DNA of 64,000 bases from Allosphingosinicella deserti (GCF_003012735.1 NZ_PXYI01000008.1:124001-188000); one strand, 5' to 3'. Shown: positions 1 to 8,686, counted from the stretch's first letter. The notes: generated by a model from the sequence alone, not told the origin. A program made the numbers and translations.

Positions 1-480
1 GCCGCGAACATCGCCTTCACCGAGCCCGTGGCGATGCGGCTGATCGAGGCGCTGCGTTATTCGGGCGACGAGGCCGGTGCGACCAGGGTGCTCGCCCTGT
101 TCCTCACCCAGAACCCGCAGAACGTGCCCGCCCAGCAGCTCGCCGCCGCCGCCTATCTCAAGGCGAAACAATGGGACCAGGCGATCGCGCTCTACGAGGG
201 GCTTCGGCGCAGGCTCGGCAATCGCGATGCCACCCTGCTCAACAATCTCGCCTGGGCCTATTCGGAGAAAGGCGATTACGATCGCGCAATCCCGCTTGCC
301 CGCCGCGCCTACGCGCTCGATGCCCGCAATCCTGCGACCGCCGATACGCTCGGCTGGCTGCTCTTCAAGAGCGGCGAGGCAAGGATGGAAGGCTTGGCGC
401 TGCTCGGCCAGGCGGCGCGCGGCGCTCCGAGCGACGCCCAGATCCGGGCGCATCTCGCGGCGGCGGGCCGCGCCGGATAG
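1..480 (+). CDS. TPR-repeat protein, C-terminal part (5' end outside window)
   Basis: The reading frame is already open at base 1 and runs to a TAG at 478-480, so only the last 159 residues are seen. It is helical and alanine/leucine rich with tetratricopeptide spacing; the clearest unit is 'NNLAWAYSEKGDYDRAIPLA', followed by 'ADTLGWLLFKSG', a typical final TPR pair. TPR arrays are scaffolds for protein-protein contacts, and long ones of this type occur in exopolysaccharide and PEP-CTERM export loci, but nothing in the visible part proves such a role. The next gene starts 32 bases downstream on the same strand, so the two may be cotranscribed. The partner and localisation cannot be judged without the missing N-terminus. 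Confidence 0.8.
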   Translation, partial: AANIAFTEPVAMRLIEALRYSGDEAGATRVLALFLTQNPQNVPAQQLAAAAYLKAKQWDQAIALYEGLRRRLGNRDATLLNNLAWAYSEKGDYDRAIPLARRAYALDARNPATADTLGWLLFKSGEARMEGLALLGQAARGAPSDAQIRAHLAAAGRAG

Positions 481-512
481 GCAAGGCCTGCAATCAAGGT
501 TAGGCAGGCGCG

Positions 513-2819
513 ATGTTGTCGCGTCGCCTCCTGCTCGGTGGTCTGCTCTCTCTGTTTCCGGCCAGAGTGCTGGCGCGGGCTGCAGGCGCTCCCAATCCGC
601 TCCCGATCGTCCATGACGGCGCGCCCCGTGCGATTGTCGTGGTCGGTGACGATCCCGGGCCCTGGGAGAAAGCGGCGGCCGCGGATCTCGTCAAATATGT
701 GAAGATGATGGCCGGCGCGACGCTGACGATCGCCGATGCGGCGCCGCGCGGCACCGCCGCCATCTTCCTCGGCAAGGCCGCGATCGCCAGGGATCCGGCG
801 ATCGGCCGACGGCTCGCCGCAACTGCCGGCAAGGACCCGCTCGTTCAGGCCGACGCGATCCTCGTGCAGCGGCGCGGATCGAACCTGTTCGTTGCCGGCG
901 CCAACGATGAATCCCATTATTTCGCGGTCTCGTGGCTGCTGCAGCATTGGGGCTGCAGATGGTATTTCCCCACCGATTTCGGAGAGGTCGTGCCCGAGCG
1001 AAAGACTCTGTCCGTCGGGGCACTCGATCACGCTTACGCGCCGCCCTTCGAAATCCGTCACTACTGGCTCGCGTGGAACGCCGATTCGACGGGCGCCGAC
1101 CTGTTCAGGCACCGCAATTTCATGTCGTCGGCAACGATGGTCGGCGCGGCGCAGACGCTCGCCAACTACACGTCCGATATCGCGCCGGCGGGCGGCAATC
1201 ATTTCAACGTGCCATTCACCGACAGGCGCACCGCCGAGCATGTCGCGGCGAAAATCGAGGCCGATTATGCGGCCGGCAAGGACGTCTCGCTCGCCATTTC
1301 CGACGGGGTCTACGAAAGCGTCGCCGATCGCCCGCTGATCACCCGCTACGATGGCTACATGCTGAAGCCGTCGGTCACCGACGCGATGCTGACCTTCTAC
1401 AATGCGGTCGCCGACATCCTCCGCCGCAAATATTCGGCGAGCAAGGCGAAGATCGGCGGTCTTGCTTATGCCAATGTCACTCTGCCGCCGGATCGGGTGA
1501 AGCGGCTCGCGCCGAACGTGGTGATGTGGATCGCGCCGATCGACATTGATCCCAACCACGCGCTCGACGATCCGCGCTCTCCGCCGAAGGGCGAGTTTCG
1601 CGACATGGTCGAAGCCTGGTCCCGGATCGCGCCGGGGCGGCTCGCGCTCTACGATTACGATCAGGGCATGCTGGTGTGGCGAGACGTGCCCAACCCGTCG
1701 CATCACGTCTTTGCGCGCGACGTGAAGGAATATCGCCGGCTCGGCCTCGTCGGCTTCGGTACCGAAAGCCGCGGCGCCACCGCCACCACGTTCCTGAACC
1801 TGTTCTTCCGCGGCCAGCTGATGTGGAATCCGGACGCCGACGTCGATGCGCTGCTGCGCGAATTCTACCTGGCCTTTTTCGGTCCGGCCGCCGTGCCGAT
1901 GGCGCGTTACTGGGGCCGCATCTTCGCCGCCTGGGGCGAGACGGCGGTTACCGAGCACGAGCATATGGCCTTGCCCGCCATCTACACGCCGGAGCTGGTC
2001 GATGCGTTGCGCGTCGACCTCGAGGCGGCCGAGGCAATCGCCGGCAGTGGCCGCATCGCAGAGCGGGTCGCCTTCGTCCGCGGCAGCTTCGACATCCTGA
2101 CCAACACTGTCACGATGAACGTCAGGGCGGCGCGGGAGCTCGATTATGCCGGCGCTGCGGCCGCGGGCGAAGCGGCGATGGCGGCCCGCAAGACGCTGCG
2201 GGCGATGAACCCAACCTTCACCCTCGATCCGAACGACAGCCTGGAGCAAGGCAGTGCCTGGCTTGCCGGCGAGATCGGGCAGATGAAGGAGCTCCGGGCG
2301 CGGGTCGACGGAACGAAGGGGAAGCTAATCGCGCCCTTGCCGCTGATCTGGTCGTTTCGCGTCGAGCAGCCGCTTGCGGACGATTGGCGCTACAAGGGGC
2401 CGCTCGGCGGCGACGCAGTCAAGGATTTCGGACCTGGGGAGGGAGCGTGGCGCGAGGTCCGCTCCGATCTCTACCTCCAGGCGCAGAACATTCTCGCCGA
2501 GGGTGGACAGGCGGCACTCGGACGCTACCGATATCGGACGGAGATTGATCTTCCCGCCGGCACCGCCCCGCAGGGTGCGCATCTGCTGTTCCCGGGGCTG
2601 TTCAACGAAGCCTGGCTGTTCGTGAACGGGGCGCTGGTCGGCCACCGGCCCTACATCGAGCCATGGTGGCACGGCGATTACGGCTTCGAATGGGATGTGG
2701 ATGTTGCCGGGCAGCTTCGGCCGGGTCGCAACTTGGTCGAGCTGATCGGCTTCAACCCGCACCATTTCGGCGGCATGTTCCGCCGGCCGTTCCTGTACCG
2801 GGCCTCCGCAGCGCCATAG
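513..2819 (+). CDS. DUF4838-type secreted protein (putative glycoside hydrolase-like)
   Basis: A 768-residue protein. The N-terminus 'MLSRRLLLGGLLSLFPARVL' has two arginines before a hydrophobic core and resembles a Tat or Sec signal peptide, so it is probably periplasmic. Residues about 25-150 look like the alpha-glucuronidase-type N-terminal fold that usually precedes DUF4838 ('AAADLVKYVKMMAGA', 'ESHYFAVSWLLQHWGCRWYF'). The middle, about 170-530, has the DUF4838 pattern of aromatic and acidic blocks. The last 120 residues look like a galactose-binding beta-sandwich ('AWLFVNGALVGHRPYIEPWW'). DUF4838 proteins are thought to act on carbohydrates, but substrate and catalysis are not established. 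The start ATG follows an AGGCAGG-like Shine-Dalgarno sequence. The family call is from memory of the fold pattern. Confidence 0.75.
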   Translation: MLSRRLLLGGLLSLFPARVLARAAGAPNPLPIVHDGAPRAIVVVGDDPGPWEKAAAADLVKYVKMMAGATLTIADAAPRGTAAIFLGKAAIARDPAIGRRLAATAGKDPLVQADAILVQRRGSNLFVAGANDESHYFAVSWLLQHWGCRWYFPTDFGEVVPERKTLSVGALDHAYAPPFEIRHYWLAWNADSTGADLFRHRNFMSSATMVGAAQTLANYTSDIAPAGGNHFNVPFTDRRTAEHVAAKIEADYAAGKDVSLAISDGVYESVADRPLITRYDGYMLKPSVTDAMLTFYNAVADILRRKYSASKAKIGGLAYANVTLPPDRVKRLAPNVVMWIAPIDIDPNHALDDPRSPPKGEFRDMVEAWSRIAPGRLALYDYDQGMLVWRDVPNPSHHVFARDVKEYRRLGLVGFGTESRGATATTFLNLFFRGQLMWNPDADVDALLREFYLAFFGPAAVPMARYWGRIFAAWGETAVTEHEHMALPAIYTPELVDALRVDLEAAEAIAGSGRIAERVAFVRGSFDILTNTVTMNVRAARELDYAGAAAAGEAAMAARKTLRAMNPTFTLDPNDSLEQGSAWLAGEIGQMKELRARVDGTKGKLIAPLPLIWSFRVEQPLADDWRYKGPLGGDAVKDFGPGEGAWREVRSDLYLQAQNILAEGGQAALGRYRYRTEIDLPAGTAPQGAHLLFPGLFNEAWLFVNGALVGHRPYIEPWWHGDYGFEWDVDVAGQLRPGRNLVELIGFNPHHFGGMFRRPFLYRASAAP

Positions 2820-2932
2820 CCGTTTCCTGCGGCCGGCCGCGCAACGGCGGCGTCACGGATCGGTCATCGTGCGCACATACTTGTTCGGCTTGCGGCCTGC
2901 TGTAGAGGCAGGCTTCCAACAGGAAATTTTCG

Positions 2933-4564
2933 ATGATGATCAAGCGCCTGGCAGCTCTCGCCTTGCTTTCCGCGGGAATCGCGGCACCCGCCGTTTCCGC
3001 CCCGCCGAAGCTGATCGTGGCGATCTCGGTCGATCAATTCTCCGCCGATATCTTCCAGCAATATCGCAAGGATTATGACGGCGGGCTGCGTCGCCTGTCG
3101 GAGGACGGAGTGGTGTTCCCGGCCGGCTATCAGGGCCACGCCGCGACCGAGACCTGCCCGGGCCACTCGACGATCCTCACCGGCTCCCGCCCTTCGCGAA
3201 CCGGCATCATCGCCAACAACTGGTTCGATCTCTCCGCCCCGCGCGAGGACAAGAACATCTATTGCTCCGAGGATCCGCGTGTCCCGGGGAGCAACCACGA
3301 CACATATACCGTCTCCTCCTATCACCTCCGCGTGCCTGCCCTCGGCGACCATATGAAGCGCGTCGATCCGCGCTCCAGGGTCGCGGTCGCCGCCGGCAAG
3401 GACCGCGCCGCAATCATGATGGGCGGCTATGCGCCCGATCAGCGTTGGTGGTGGGGCGGCAAGGCGTTCGTCGGCCATGGTGGCGCAGAGCCCGCACCGG
3501 TGACCGCCGTCAACCGCGGCATCGCCAAGGATCTCGCAGCGCCCCGTGCCGCGCGCGATCTGCCTCGCAGCTGCGGTTCGCAGAGCCGCGCCATCCTGGC
3601 CGCCGGCGGCGCGACCAGGCCGGTCGGCGAAGGCCGCTTCGTCCGCGACGCCGGCGACAGCCGCGGCTTCCGCGCCTCGCCCGATCTCGATCGGGTCACG
3701 CTCGATCTCGCCGCCGGCCTGCGCCGCGACATGCGGCTGGGTGAGGGCGACGCCACCGATCTGCTGATCGTCGGACTGTCGGCGACCGATTATGTCGGTC
3801 ACACCTACGGCACCGAGGGGTCGGAGATGTGCATCCAGATCCACGCGCTCGACAGAGCGCTCGGCGAGTTCTTCCGCACCCTCGATTCGACCGGTATCGA
3901 TTATGTCGTGATGCTCACCGCCGATCATGGCGGCCACGATCTGCCCGAGCGCAACCGGCAGCACGGCATCGGGGACGCGGTCCGCGTCGATCCGGCGCTG
4001 AGCGCCACCGAAATGGGCAAGACGCTCGGCCGGCGGCTGAAGCTCGCTGGTCCGGTGCTGTTTGGCGACGGCCCGTTCGGCGACATCTATGTCGACCGCA
4101 CGCTCACGGCCGCGCAGCGCGGCCGCGTGCTTGCCGACGCGGTGAAGACCTATCGTGCCCATCCCCAGGTGGAAGCGGTGTTCACCCGCGATCAGGTGGT
4201 CGCCGCGCCCGCGCCGCAGGGTGCCCCCGACCATTGGAGCCTGCTCGAGCGGGTCAAGGCGAGCTATTTCCCGGGACGTTCGGGCGATCTCGTGGTGCTG
4301 CTGAAGCCACGGGTGACTCCGATCGCGAAGACCGAAGGCGGCTATGTCTCGACCCACGGCAGCCCCTGGGATTACGACCGGAAGGTCCCGATCCTGTTCT
4401 GGCGCAAGGGGATGGTTCCGTTCGAGCAGCCGCTTGCGGTCGAGACCGCCGACATCCTCCCGACCTTGACCGCGCTCATCAATGTGCCGATCCTCCCCGG
4501 GACGATCGACGGCCGCTGCCTCGATCTCGACGAAGGCGAAGCGAGCAGCTGCGCACGTAACTAA
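2933..4564 (+). CDS. PafA-like alkaline phosphatase family protein
   Basis: A 543-residue protein of the alkaline phosphatase / nucleotide pyrophosphatase superfamily. A Sec signal peptide (about 1-22, cut near 'AVSA') points to the periplasm. The first metal-binding segment 'IVAISVDQFSADIF' supplies an Asp. The nucleophile segment 'ATETCPGHSTILTGSRPS' has the Thr-Cys-Pro-Gly-His arrangement of PafA-type enzymes, where Thr rather than Ser is the nucleophile. Later 'VMLTADHGGHDLPE' and 'STHGSPWDYD' provide the Asp/His metal ligands. PafA enzymes hydrolyse phosphomonoesters and release phosphate. Length matches the family. The gene is monocistronic: 113 bases separate it from the gene upstream, and it converges on uup. 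The start has AGGAAA about 7 bases upstream. Confidence 0.88.
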   Translation: MMIKRLAALALLSAGIAAPAVSAPPKLIVAISVDQFSADIFQQYRKDYDGGLRRLSEDGVVFPAGYQGHAATETCPGHSTILTGSRPSRTGIIANNWFDLSAPREDKNIYCSEDPRVPGSNHDTYTVSSYHLRVPALGDHMKRVDPRSRVAVAAGKDRAAIMMGGYAPDQRWWWGGKAFVGHGGAEPAPVTAVNRGIAKDLAAPRAARDLPRSCGSQSRAILAAGGATRPVGEGRFVRDAGDSRGFRASPDLDRVTLDLAAGLRRDMRLGEGDATDLLIVGLSATDYVGHTYGTEGSEMCIQIHALDRALGEFFRTLDSTGIDYVVMLTADHGGHDLPERNRQHGIGDAVRVDPALSATEMGKTLGRRLKLAGPVLFGDGPFGDIYVDRTLTAAQRGRVLADAVKTYRAHPQVEAVFTRDQVVAAPAPQGAPDHWSLLERVKASYFPGRSGDLVVLLKPRVTPIAKTEGGYVSTHGSPWDYDRKVPILFWRKGMVPFEQPLAVETADILPTLTALINVPILPGTIDGRCLDLDEGEASSCARN

Positions 4565-4571
4565 GATCCTG

Positions 4572-4588
4572 CCCGAGCGGAGCTCGGG
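4572..4588. terminator. Hairpin between convergent genes
   Basis: CCCGAGC-GGA-GCTCGGG forms a perfect 7-bp stem with a 3-base loop, extended by TCCT/AGGA after one mismatch. It lies in the 33-bp gap between the convergent phosphatase and uup genes, so it could serve both. There is no clear T tract, so strength as an intrinsic terminator is uncertain. Confidence 0.5.
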
Positions 4589-4597
4589 GAGGATTGC

Positions 4598-6397
4598 CTA
4601 TCCCGCCAGCGCCTCGACCTTCTCCGCCAGTGCCAGCCAGCGCTCCTCCGCAGCGTCACGCTCGGCGCGCGCCTTCTCGATTGCGGCAGTCAGCGCGGCG
4701 AAACGCGGATAATCCCGCGTGTAGAGATCGGGATCGGCGAGCGCCGCCTCGTCGCTTGCGATCTGGGCCTCGATCTCCTCGATTCGGCCCGGCAGCAGAT
4801 CGTAATCGCGCTGGTCCTTGTAGGTGAGCTTGATCGTCGGTCTGGACGCGGCCGCTGCCGGCTTCGCGGCGGCGGCACTGCTCTTGTTCTGTTGCGAGGC
4901 CGCAGCCCTGCGCTGCCGCATCCAATCCTCATAGCCGCCGGCAACGACGTCGACCTTGCCCGATCCGTCGAGGCCAAGGGTGATCGTCACGGTACGGTCG
5001 AGGAAGTCGCGATCATGGCTGACGATGAGGACGGTGCCGTCATAGTCGCCGATCACCTCCTGCAGCAGATCGAGCGTTTCGAGATCGAGATCGTTGGTCG
5101 GCTCGTCGAGCACGAGCAGGTTCGATCGTCGGGCGAATTCGCGAGCAAGCAGCAAGCGCGAGCGCTCGCCGCCGGACAGGGTGCCGATCCGCGCCTCCGT
5201 CATGTTCGGATCGAACAGGAATTCCTTGAGATAGCCCTGAATGTGCTTCTTGACGCCGCGCACCTCGATCCAGTCGCCGCCGTCGGCAAGCACGTCGCGT
5301 ACCCGCTTTTCGGGGTCCATCAGCTTGCGCTGCTGGTCGACGACGATCCCGGTCAAGGTCTGGGCGCGCTTGATCCGGCCCTGATCGGGGTCGATTTCGC
5401 CGGTCAGAAGCCTCAGCAAGGTGGTCTTGCCGGTGCCGTTGGCGCCGACGATGCCGATCCGATCGCCGCGCTGCACCCGCAGCGAGAAGTCGCGGATGAT
5501 CGTGCGCTCGCCGAAGCCCTTGGTCACGTCCTCGGCGTCGATCACCACCTTGGTCTTGGCGTCGTCATTCTGGATGCCGAGCTTGGCCGCGCCGGCGGGT
5601 CCCATCATCGCCGCGCGGGTGGCGCGCATCTCGTTCAGCTTGGCGAGCCGCCCCTGGTTGCGCTTGCGGCGTGCGGTGACCCCGCGCTGCAGCCAGTGCA
5701 GCTCCAGCTTGAGCTTGGCATCGAGCTTTTCGGCGGCGCGGGCTTCCTCCTCATAGACCTTCTCGGTCCAGGCATCGAAGCCGCCAAAGCCGATCTCGGC
5801 CCGGCGCAGGTCGCCCCGGTCGAGCCATAGCACCGAGCGGGTGAGGCGGGTCAGGAAGGTACGATCGTGGCTGATCACCACGAACGCGCCGGTGAAGCGG
5901 GACAGCCAGTCCTCCAGCCATTCGATCGCGGCGAGATCGAGATGGTTGGTGGGCTCGTCGAGCAGAAGCACGTCCGGCTCCATCGCGATCGCCCGGCAGA
6001 TCGCGGCACGGCGGCGCTCGCCGCCGGAGGCGGTGGCGGCGTCGCGGTCGAGATCGATGCCGATCTGGTCGGCGATCGCCTCGACTTCGTGGACCGGCGG
6101 CGGGTTCGGCCCGCTGAGCGCATAATCGCGAAGGGTAGCAAAGCCGGCGACCGGAGGGTCCTGCTCGAGCAGGACGACCTTGGTGCCCGGTTGGATGGTC
6201 CGCCGGCCCTCATCGGTATCGATCACCCCCGCGAGGCATTTGAGCAAAGTGGTCTTGCCGGCGCCGTTGCGGCCGATCAGCGCCAGCCGGTCGCGTGCGC
6301 CGACGAACAGGCCGATGCCGCGGAAGAGCCAGCCCGAGCCCTGGACGAGACCGAGATTTTCATATGCGAGTACAGGTGCTGCCATGCGCGGGGACAT
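4598..6397 (-). CDS. uup: ABC-F family ATPase, Uup type
   Basis: Two ABC ATPase domains on one soluble chain with no membrane segments, the hallmark of ABC-F proteins. Walker A motifs are 'GRNGAGKTT' (about residue 42) and 'GANGTGKTT' (about 320); signatures are 'ASGGERRRA' and 'LSGGERSRL'; Walker B sequences are 'VLLLDEPTNHLDL' and 'LLVLDEPTNDLDL'. The last 90 residues, after an alanine-rich linker, form the charged coiled coil that marks Uup. Uup binds DNA and/or ribosomes and affects transposon excision and translation. The frame stays open upstream to 6520, but the ATG at 6397 gives a 599-residue protein of normal length and has GGAGGG 11 bases upstream. An ATG at 6385 is also possible. 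Confidence 0.9.
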   Translation of the reverse strand: MSPRMAAPVLAYENLGLVQGSGWLFRGIGLFVGARDRLALIGRNGAGKTTLLKCLAGVIDTDEGRRTIQPGTKVVLLEQDPPVAGFATLRDYALSGPNPPPVHEVEAIADQIGIDLDRDAATASGGERRRAAICRAIAMEPDVLLLDEPTNHLDLAAIEWLEDWLSRFTGAFVVISHDRTFLTRLTRSVLWLDRGDLRRAEIGFGGFDAWTEKVYEEEARAAEKLDAKLKLELHWLQRGVTARRKRNQGRLAKLNEMRATRAAMMGPAGAAKLGIQNDDAKTKVVIDAEDVTKGFGERTIIRDFSLRVQRGDRIGIVGANGTGKTTLLRLLTGEIDPDQGRIKRAQTLTGIVVDQQRKLMDPEKRVRDVLADGGDWIEVRGVKKHIQGYLKEFLFDPNMTEARIGTLSGGERSRLLLAREFARRSNLLVLDEPTNDLDLETLDLLQEVIGDYDGTVLIVSHDRDFLDRTVTITLGLDGSGKVDVVAGGYEDWMRQRRAAASQQNKSSAAAAKPAAAASRPTIKLTYKDQRDYDLLPGRIEEIEAQIASDEAALADPDLYTRDYPRFAALTAAIEKARAERDAAEERWLALAEKVEALAG

Positions 6398-6417
6398 AAG
6401 AGGTGATACCCTCCGGT

Positions 6418-6503
6418 GGAAGCGCTTCGCGTTCCAAGGCCTCCGCCTGCTCGGCACAACTCCCATCCTGCACTTGCTGGAGGGCCTTGGGGAGGGCGCT
6501 TCC
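6418..6503. repeat. Long imperfect inverted repeat in a 417-bp gene-free stretch
   Basis: GGAAGCGC (6418-6425) pairs with GCGCTTCC (6496-6503). Inside it CCAAGGCC (6434-6441) pairs with GGCCTTGG (6483-6490), and TCC/GGA continues after one bulged G. The element sits immediately upstream of the uup start on the minus strand, within the 6398-6814 gap, which otherwise shows no gene. It could be a dispersed palindromic repeat or a leader hairpin of uup; the sequence alone does not decide. Confidence 0.5.
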
Positions 6504-6814
6504 TCCTTCATGCGGATCACGCGGCGCAGTCTTTCGAAACGCCATCGGATCTACTGCGCGATCCCCATGAGCAGTCCGGCGAATCGTGGCAGCGAACCCT
6601 CAAGAGCCGGCCCGCAGCCTCTAATTCGCGGTGCCACAGATCATGGAAGCGGCTTCGTTTCGGCTCCACTTGCCCCGCGGAGCGGCTCAGCCCATCCCGG
6701 TAAACAAATATGGTTAATCTGGCGTTCACGCCCAGAGCGCCGTCCTGCGCACGGGAGAGCCGGGCACGCCCCCCGCCCGGTTCTTCTCAACGAAAGCTAG
6801 TAGGGATTGCCAAG

Positions 6815-7132
6815 ATGAAGAAGATTCTCCTCGCGACCACGGCTGCGGCCTTTGCCGTCCTCGGTACCACGGCCATGGCCCAGACCACCGACAGCCAGAC
6901 CCAGCCGCCGACGGATTCGTCCTCGGGTACGGCGACGCCGACCGACACGTCGACCCCGCCGACAGACCCGGCGCCTGCCGACACTACGACCACGACGACG
7001 ACCACTACCGACACCGCTCAGCCGCCGGCCGAGCCGACGGAACCGGCAACTTCGGACGCGTCCGAGGCGAGCCCGAACGGTGCCGACACCAACGACACCG
7101 GCAAGAAGTCGAAGAAGAGCAAGCCCCGGTAA
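6815..7132 (+). CDS. Secreted Thr/Pro-rich low-complexity protein
   Basis: A 105-residue protein starting at the ATG that gives a clean Sec signal peptide ('MKKILLATTAAAFAVLG...', cleavage near 'AMAQ'). The mature part is almost entirely Thr, Pro, Ala, Asp and Ser, with an uninterrupted run of nine threonines, and ends in a lysine-rich tail 'GKKSKKSKPR'. An upstream in-frame start at 6710 would put 35 unrelated residues before the signal peptide and is unlikely. Such proteins are common in sphingomonads as small periplasmic or envelope proteins of unknown role. A strong terminator follows directly, which supports a real, single-gene transcript. No function can be assigned. Confidence 0.75.
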   Translation: MKKILLATTAAAFAVLGTTAMAQTTDSQTQPPTDSSSGTATPTDTSTPPTDPAPADTTTTTTTTTDTAQPPAEPTEPATSDASEASPNGADTNDTGKKSKKSKPR

Positions 7133-7147
7133 GACCGGAGCGCAAGG

Positions 7148-7184
7148 GAGGTGCCGCGGCCCGCACCGCGGCACCTCTTTCTCT
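7148..7184 (+). terminator. Rho-independent terminator
   Basis: GAGGTGCCGCGG (7148-7159) and CCGCGGCACCTC (7166-7177) form a perfect 12-bp stem around a 6-base loop, followed by the pyrimidine-rich TTTCTCT. It starts 15 bases after the stop codon of the Thr/Pro-rich gene. Confidence 0.85.
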
Positions 7185-7226
7185 TGCATCTGTCCGGCGG
7201 GGCCGCCCGCCACGAGACGTGACGAC

Positions 7227-7445
7227 GTGACCGCCAATCCACCGCCCTCCGACACCGAGATCGAGCGCGCCGTCAGCGACGGCAAGGAAGCGATTGTCCG
7301 CGCAAACCTGATGGTGCGCGCCTCCCGCGAATTCCTGCTCGTGATGAAGAGCGCAGGCGACGACCTCGTTCGGGCCGACGCCGCTTGCCGACACAATTCT
7401 GCGCTGGAGCCGCAGCCGATCCGCTCGTCCGAACGCAAAGGTTGA
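7227..7445 (+). CDS. Small hypothetical protein
   Basis: A possible 72-residue protein from a GTG start. The predicted chain has a helix-like central part ('EIERAVSDGKEAIVRANLMV', 'SREFLLVMKSAGDDLV') with plausible amphipathic spacing, unlike the arginine/proline-rich shadow frames around it. The start follows a weak Shine-Dalgarno sequence (GAGACGTGACG). I do not recognise a family. It lies just after a terminator, so it needs its own promoter. The C-terminal 20 residues are disordered in character. It could be a chance ORF, but the composition favours coding. Confidence 0.45.
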   Translation: MTANPPPSDTEIERAVSDGKEAIVRANLMVRASREFLLVMKSAGDDLVRADAACRHNSALEPQPIRSSERKG

Positions 7446-7465
7446 ACGACCCGCAAGGGCGTGGC

Positions 7466-7651
7466 TTAGCGCGGACGCTCCGGCGGTGCTTCCTCGGCCG
7501 CTCCGCCACCGGTGGCCGGGACTTCCGTATTGTCGCCATCTTCCATACCGAACCGCGTCGTCCCGCCTTCGCCGCCCTGCTGCGGGCGCACCGCGTCGTC
7601 GCCGGGCTCGCTGCCCCCCGAGGCCTCCGGCTGTTCATCCTCATCGTGCAT
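7466..7651 (-). CDS. Small acidic low-complexity protein
   Basis: A 61-residue acidic, glycine- and proline-rich protein ('MHDEDEQPEASGGSEPGDD...'). The ATG at 7651 has GAGGAG seven bases upstream, a near-ideal Shine-Dalgarno sequence; the in-frame TTG two codons earlier would break that spacing. The composition suggests an intrinsically disordered peptide. A promoter resembling those of the EcfG general stress sigma factor lies about 30 bases upstream (7681-7705), so a stress role is possible. No family is recognised. It converges on the small gene at 7227-7445. Confidence 0.6.
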   Translation of the reverse strand: MHDEDEQPEASGGSEPGDDAVRPQQGGEGGTTRFGMEDGDNTEVPATGGGAAEEAPPERPR

Positions 7652-7680
7652 GTTCAATCTCCTCGCGCCGATCTCCCTTC

Positions 7681-7705
7681 AACGGTCGTGGCCGTGTCCG
7701 GTTCA
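7681..7705 (-). promoter_or_regulatory. Candidate EcfG-type general stress promoter
   Basis: Read on the minus strand, TGAACC is followed after 15 bases by CGTT, close to the alphaproteobacterial EcfG consensus (GGAACC, 16-17 bases, CGTT). It lies 30 bases upstream of the acidic small gene starting at 7651. One base of the -35 deviates and the match is short, so chance occurrence is possible. Confidence 0.35.
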
Positions 7706-7790
7706 AAGCGTCCCTGGCGCAGGCGCTCGATCTCCGGGCCTGGGCAATGCGCCCGCTTTTCCTGGATCGCCGTTCATGCGATGAAGCGGC

Positions 7791-8084
7791 ATGTCCGGGC
7801 CTATCTTCGTACCAATCCGCGATCCGGCGGATGATCAATTGGTCGATCAGCATTTCCGCGGCGGCGCCAACTGGTTCATGCTGATCAAAGAGCTGCGCGC
7901 GGCCTACGATCTCAGCATCTACGAGGCCGAGGAGATGGCGCTGTCGCACCCCGGCTGGCGGCGATGGTGCAACCTCAGGATCAAGTCCGATCGCGCCTGC
8001 AGGATGTACGCATGGAGGCATTTGCAGGCGCACGGAACGGCGTCCCTGGTTCGGCAGGATGGTGAGCAGCTGACCATCGGTTGA
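7791..8084 (+). CDS. Small hypothetical protein
   Basis: A 97-residue soluble protein with a balanced, protein-like composition ('DDQLVDQHFRGGANWFMLIK', 'LSIYEAEEMALSHPGWRRWC', 'INLRIKSD'-like end region). It has no signal peptide or membrane segment. The ATG at 7791 has only a weak ribosome site (GAAGCG). The pattern of hydrophobic positions suggests an alpha-helical domain of about 60 residues. I do not recognise the family. It is divergent from the acidic gene at 7466-7651, with 139 bases between their starts that also hold the candidate EcfG promoter. Confidence 0.6.
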   Translation: MSGPIFVPIRDPADDQLVDQHFRGGANWFMLIKELRAAYDLSIYEAEEMALSHPGWRRWCNLRIKSDRACRMYAWRHLQAHGTASLVRQDGEQLTIG

Positions 8085-8382
8085 GACGCGTGTGGCAGTA
8101 GGTCGCGTTTACGCCGGCCTGGCAAGGATTGCCGAATTCGAGCTTGCGCAACGGCTGGTGGCGATCTCGAACTCGTAGAGGGTAAGCGCCTCGCGCACGG
8201 TGGTGATGGGCATGGACGTGGCAGTGACGCGTCCAATCTCGGATCCAGCGCCACTGAGCCGCGGTACGTCGACCGCGTCCCTGATACTTTCGGCTGCTCC
8301 GCTTGCTCCGTTTGCACCTGGCGGCCTTCTTGTGACAGTCTGACGAGGCGCATCGACAATGAACGTAGCGCTGGGAGTGGAG
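8085..8382. other. Gene-free stretch
   Basis: About 300 bases between two small plus-strand genes. Short ORFs exist in both directions but are arginine/serine-rich and lack ribosome sites. I see no repeat, RNA gene or clear promoter here. Confidence 0.5.
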
Positions 8383-8670
8383 ATGGACGAGGATCTTGCG
8401 AGCCTCACCCGGGAGGAATTGATCGCCGAAGTGGCCCGGCTGCGGGCGGGCGTCCGCGCCCATCGCGACAGCAGCGGCCACGAACTGTGCTGGCACCATC
8501 CGCAATTGTGGAGCCTGCTGCCGGAGCCGATCCCGACGTCGATCGCCGTGCCGGCATGGCCCCAATTCCTGCGGGGCTGTGTTCGTTATCGCGAGTCGCT
8601 CGACAATGAGTTGCCGAATACGCCGCGATCCACCGCGGAGTTTGGCGCCGATTCACCGGCTGGCACGTGA
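8383..8670 (+). CDS. Small conserved hypothetical protein
   Basis: A 95-residue protein starting 'MDEDLASLTREELIAEVARL', an amphipathic helix or short coiled coil, followed by a conserved-looking core with 'ELCWHHPQLWSLLPE' and 'WPQFLRGCVRYRESLD'. The ATG at 8383 has GGGAG five bases upstream; an in-frame ATG at 8359 would add eight residues but has a poorer site. The W/H-rich core looks like a family I have seen in other proteobacteria without an assigned function. It is soluble with no signal peptide. Its stop is 16 bases before the next gene on the same strand, so the two may be cotranscribed. Confidence 0.65.
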   Translation: MDEDLASLTREELIAEVARLRAGVRAHRDSSGHELCWHHPQLWSLLPEPIPTSIAVPAWPQFLRGCVRYRESLDNELPNTPRSTAEFGADSPAGT

Positions 8671-8686
8671 TGCCTACGATGGCCGG

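Noticed and set aside
309-2249. 646-residue open frame on the minus strand
   Set aside because: It lies opposite the DUF4838 gene and is rich in Arg, Gly, His and Val, typical of antisense frames in GC-rich DNA. No ribosome site or domain.
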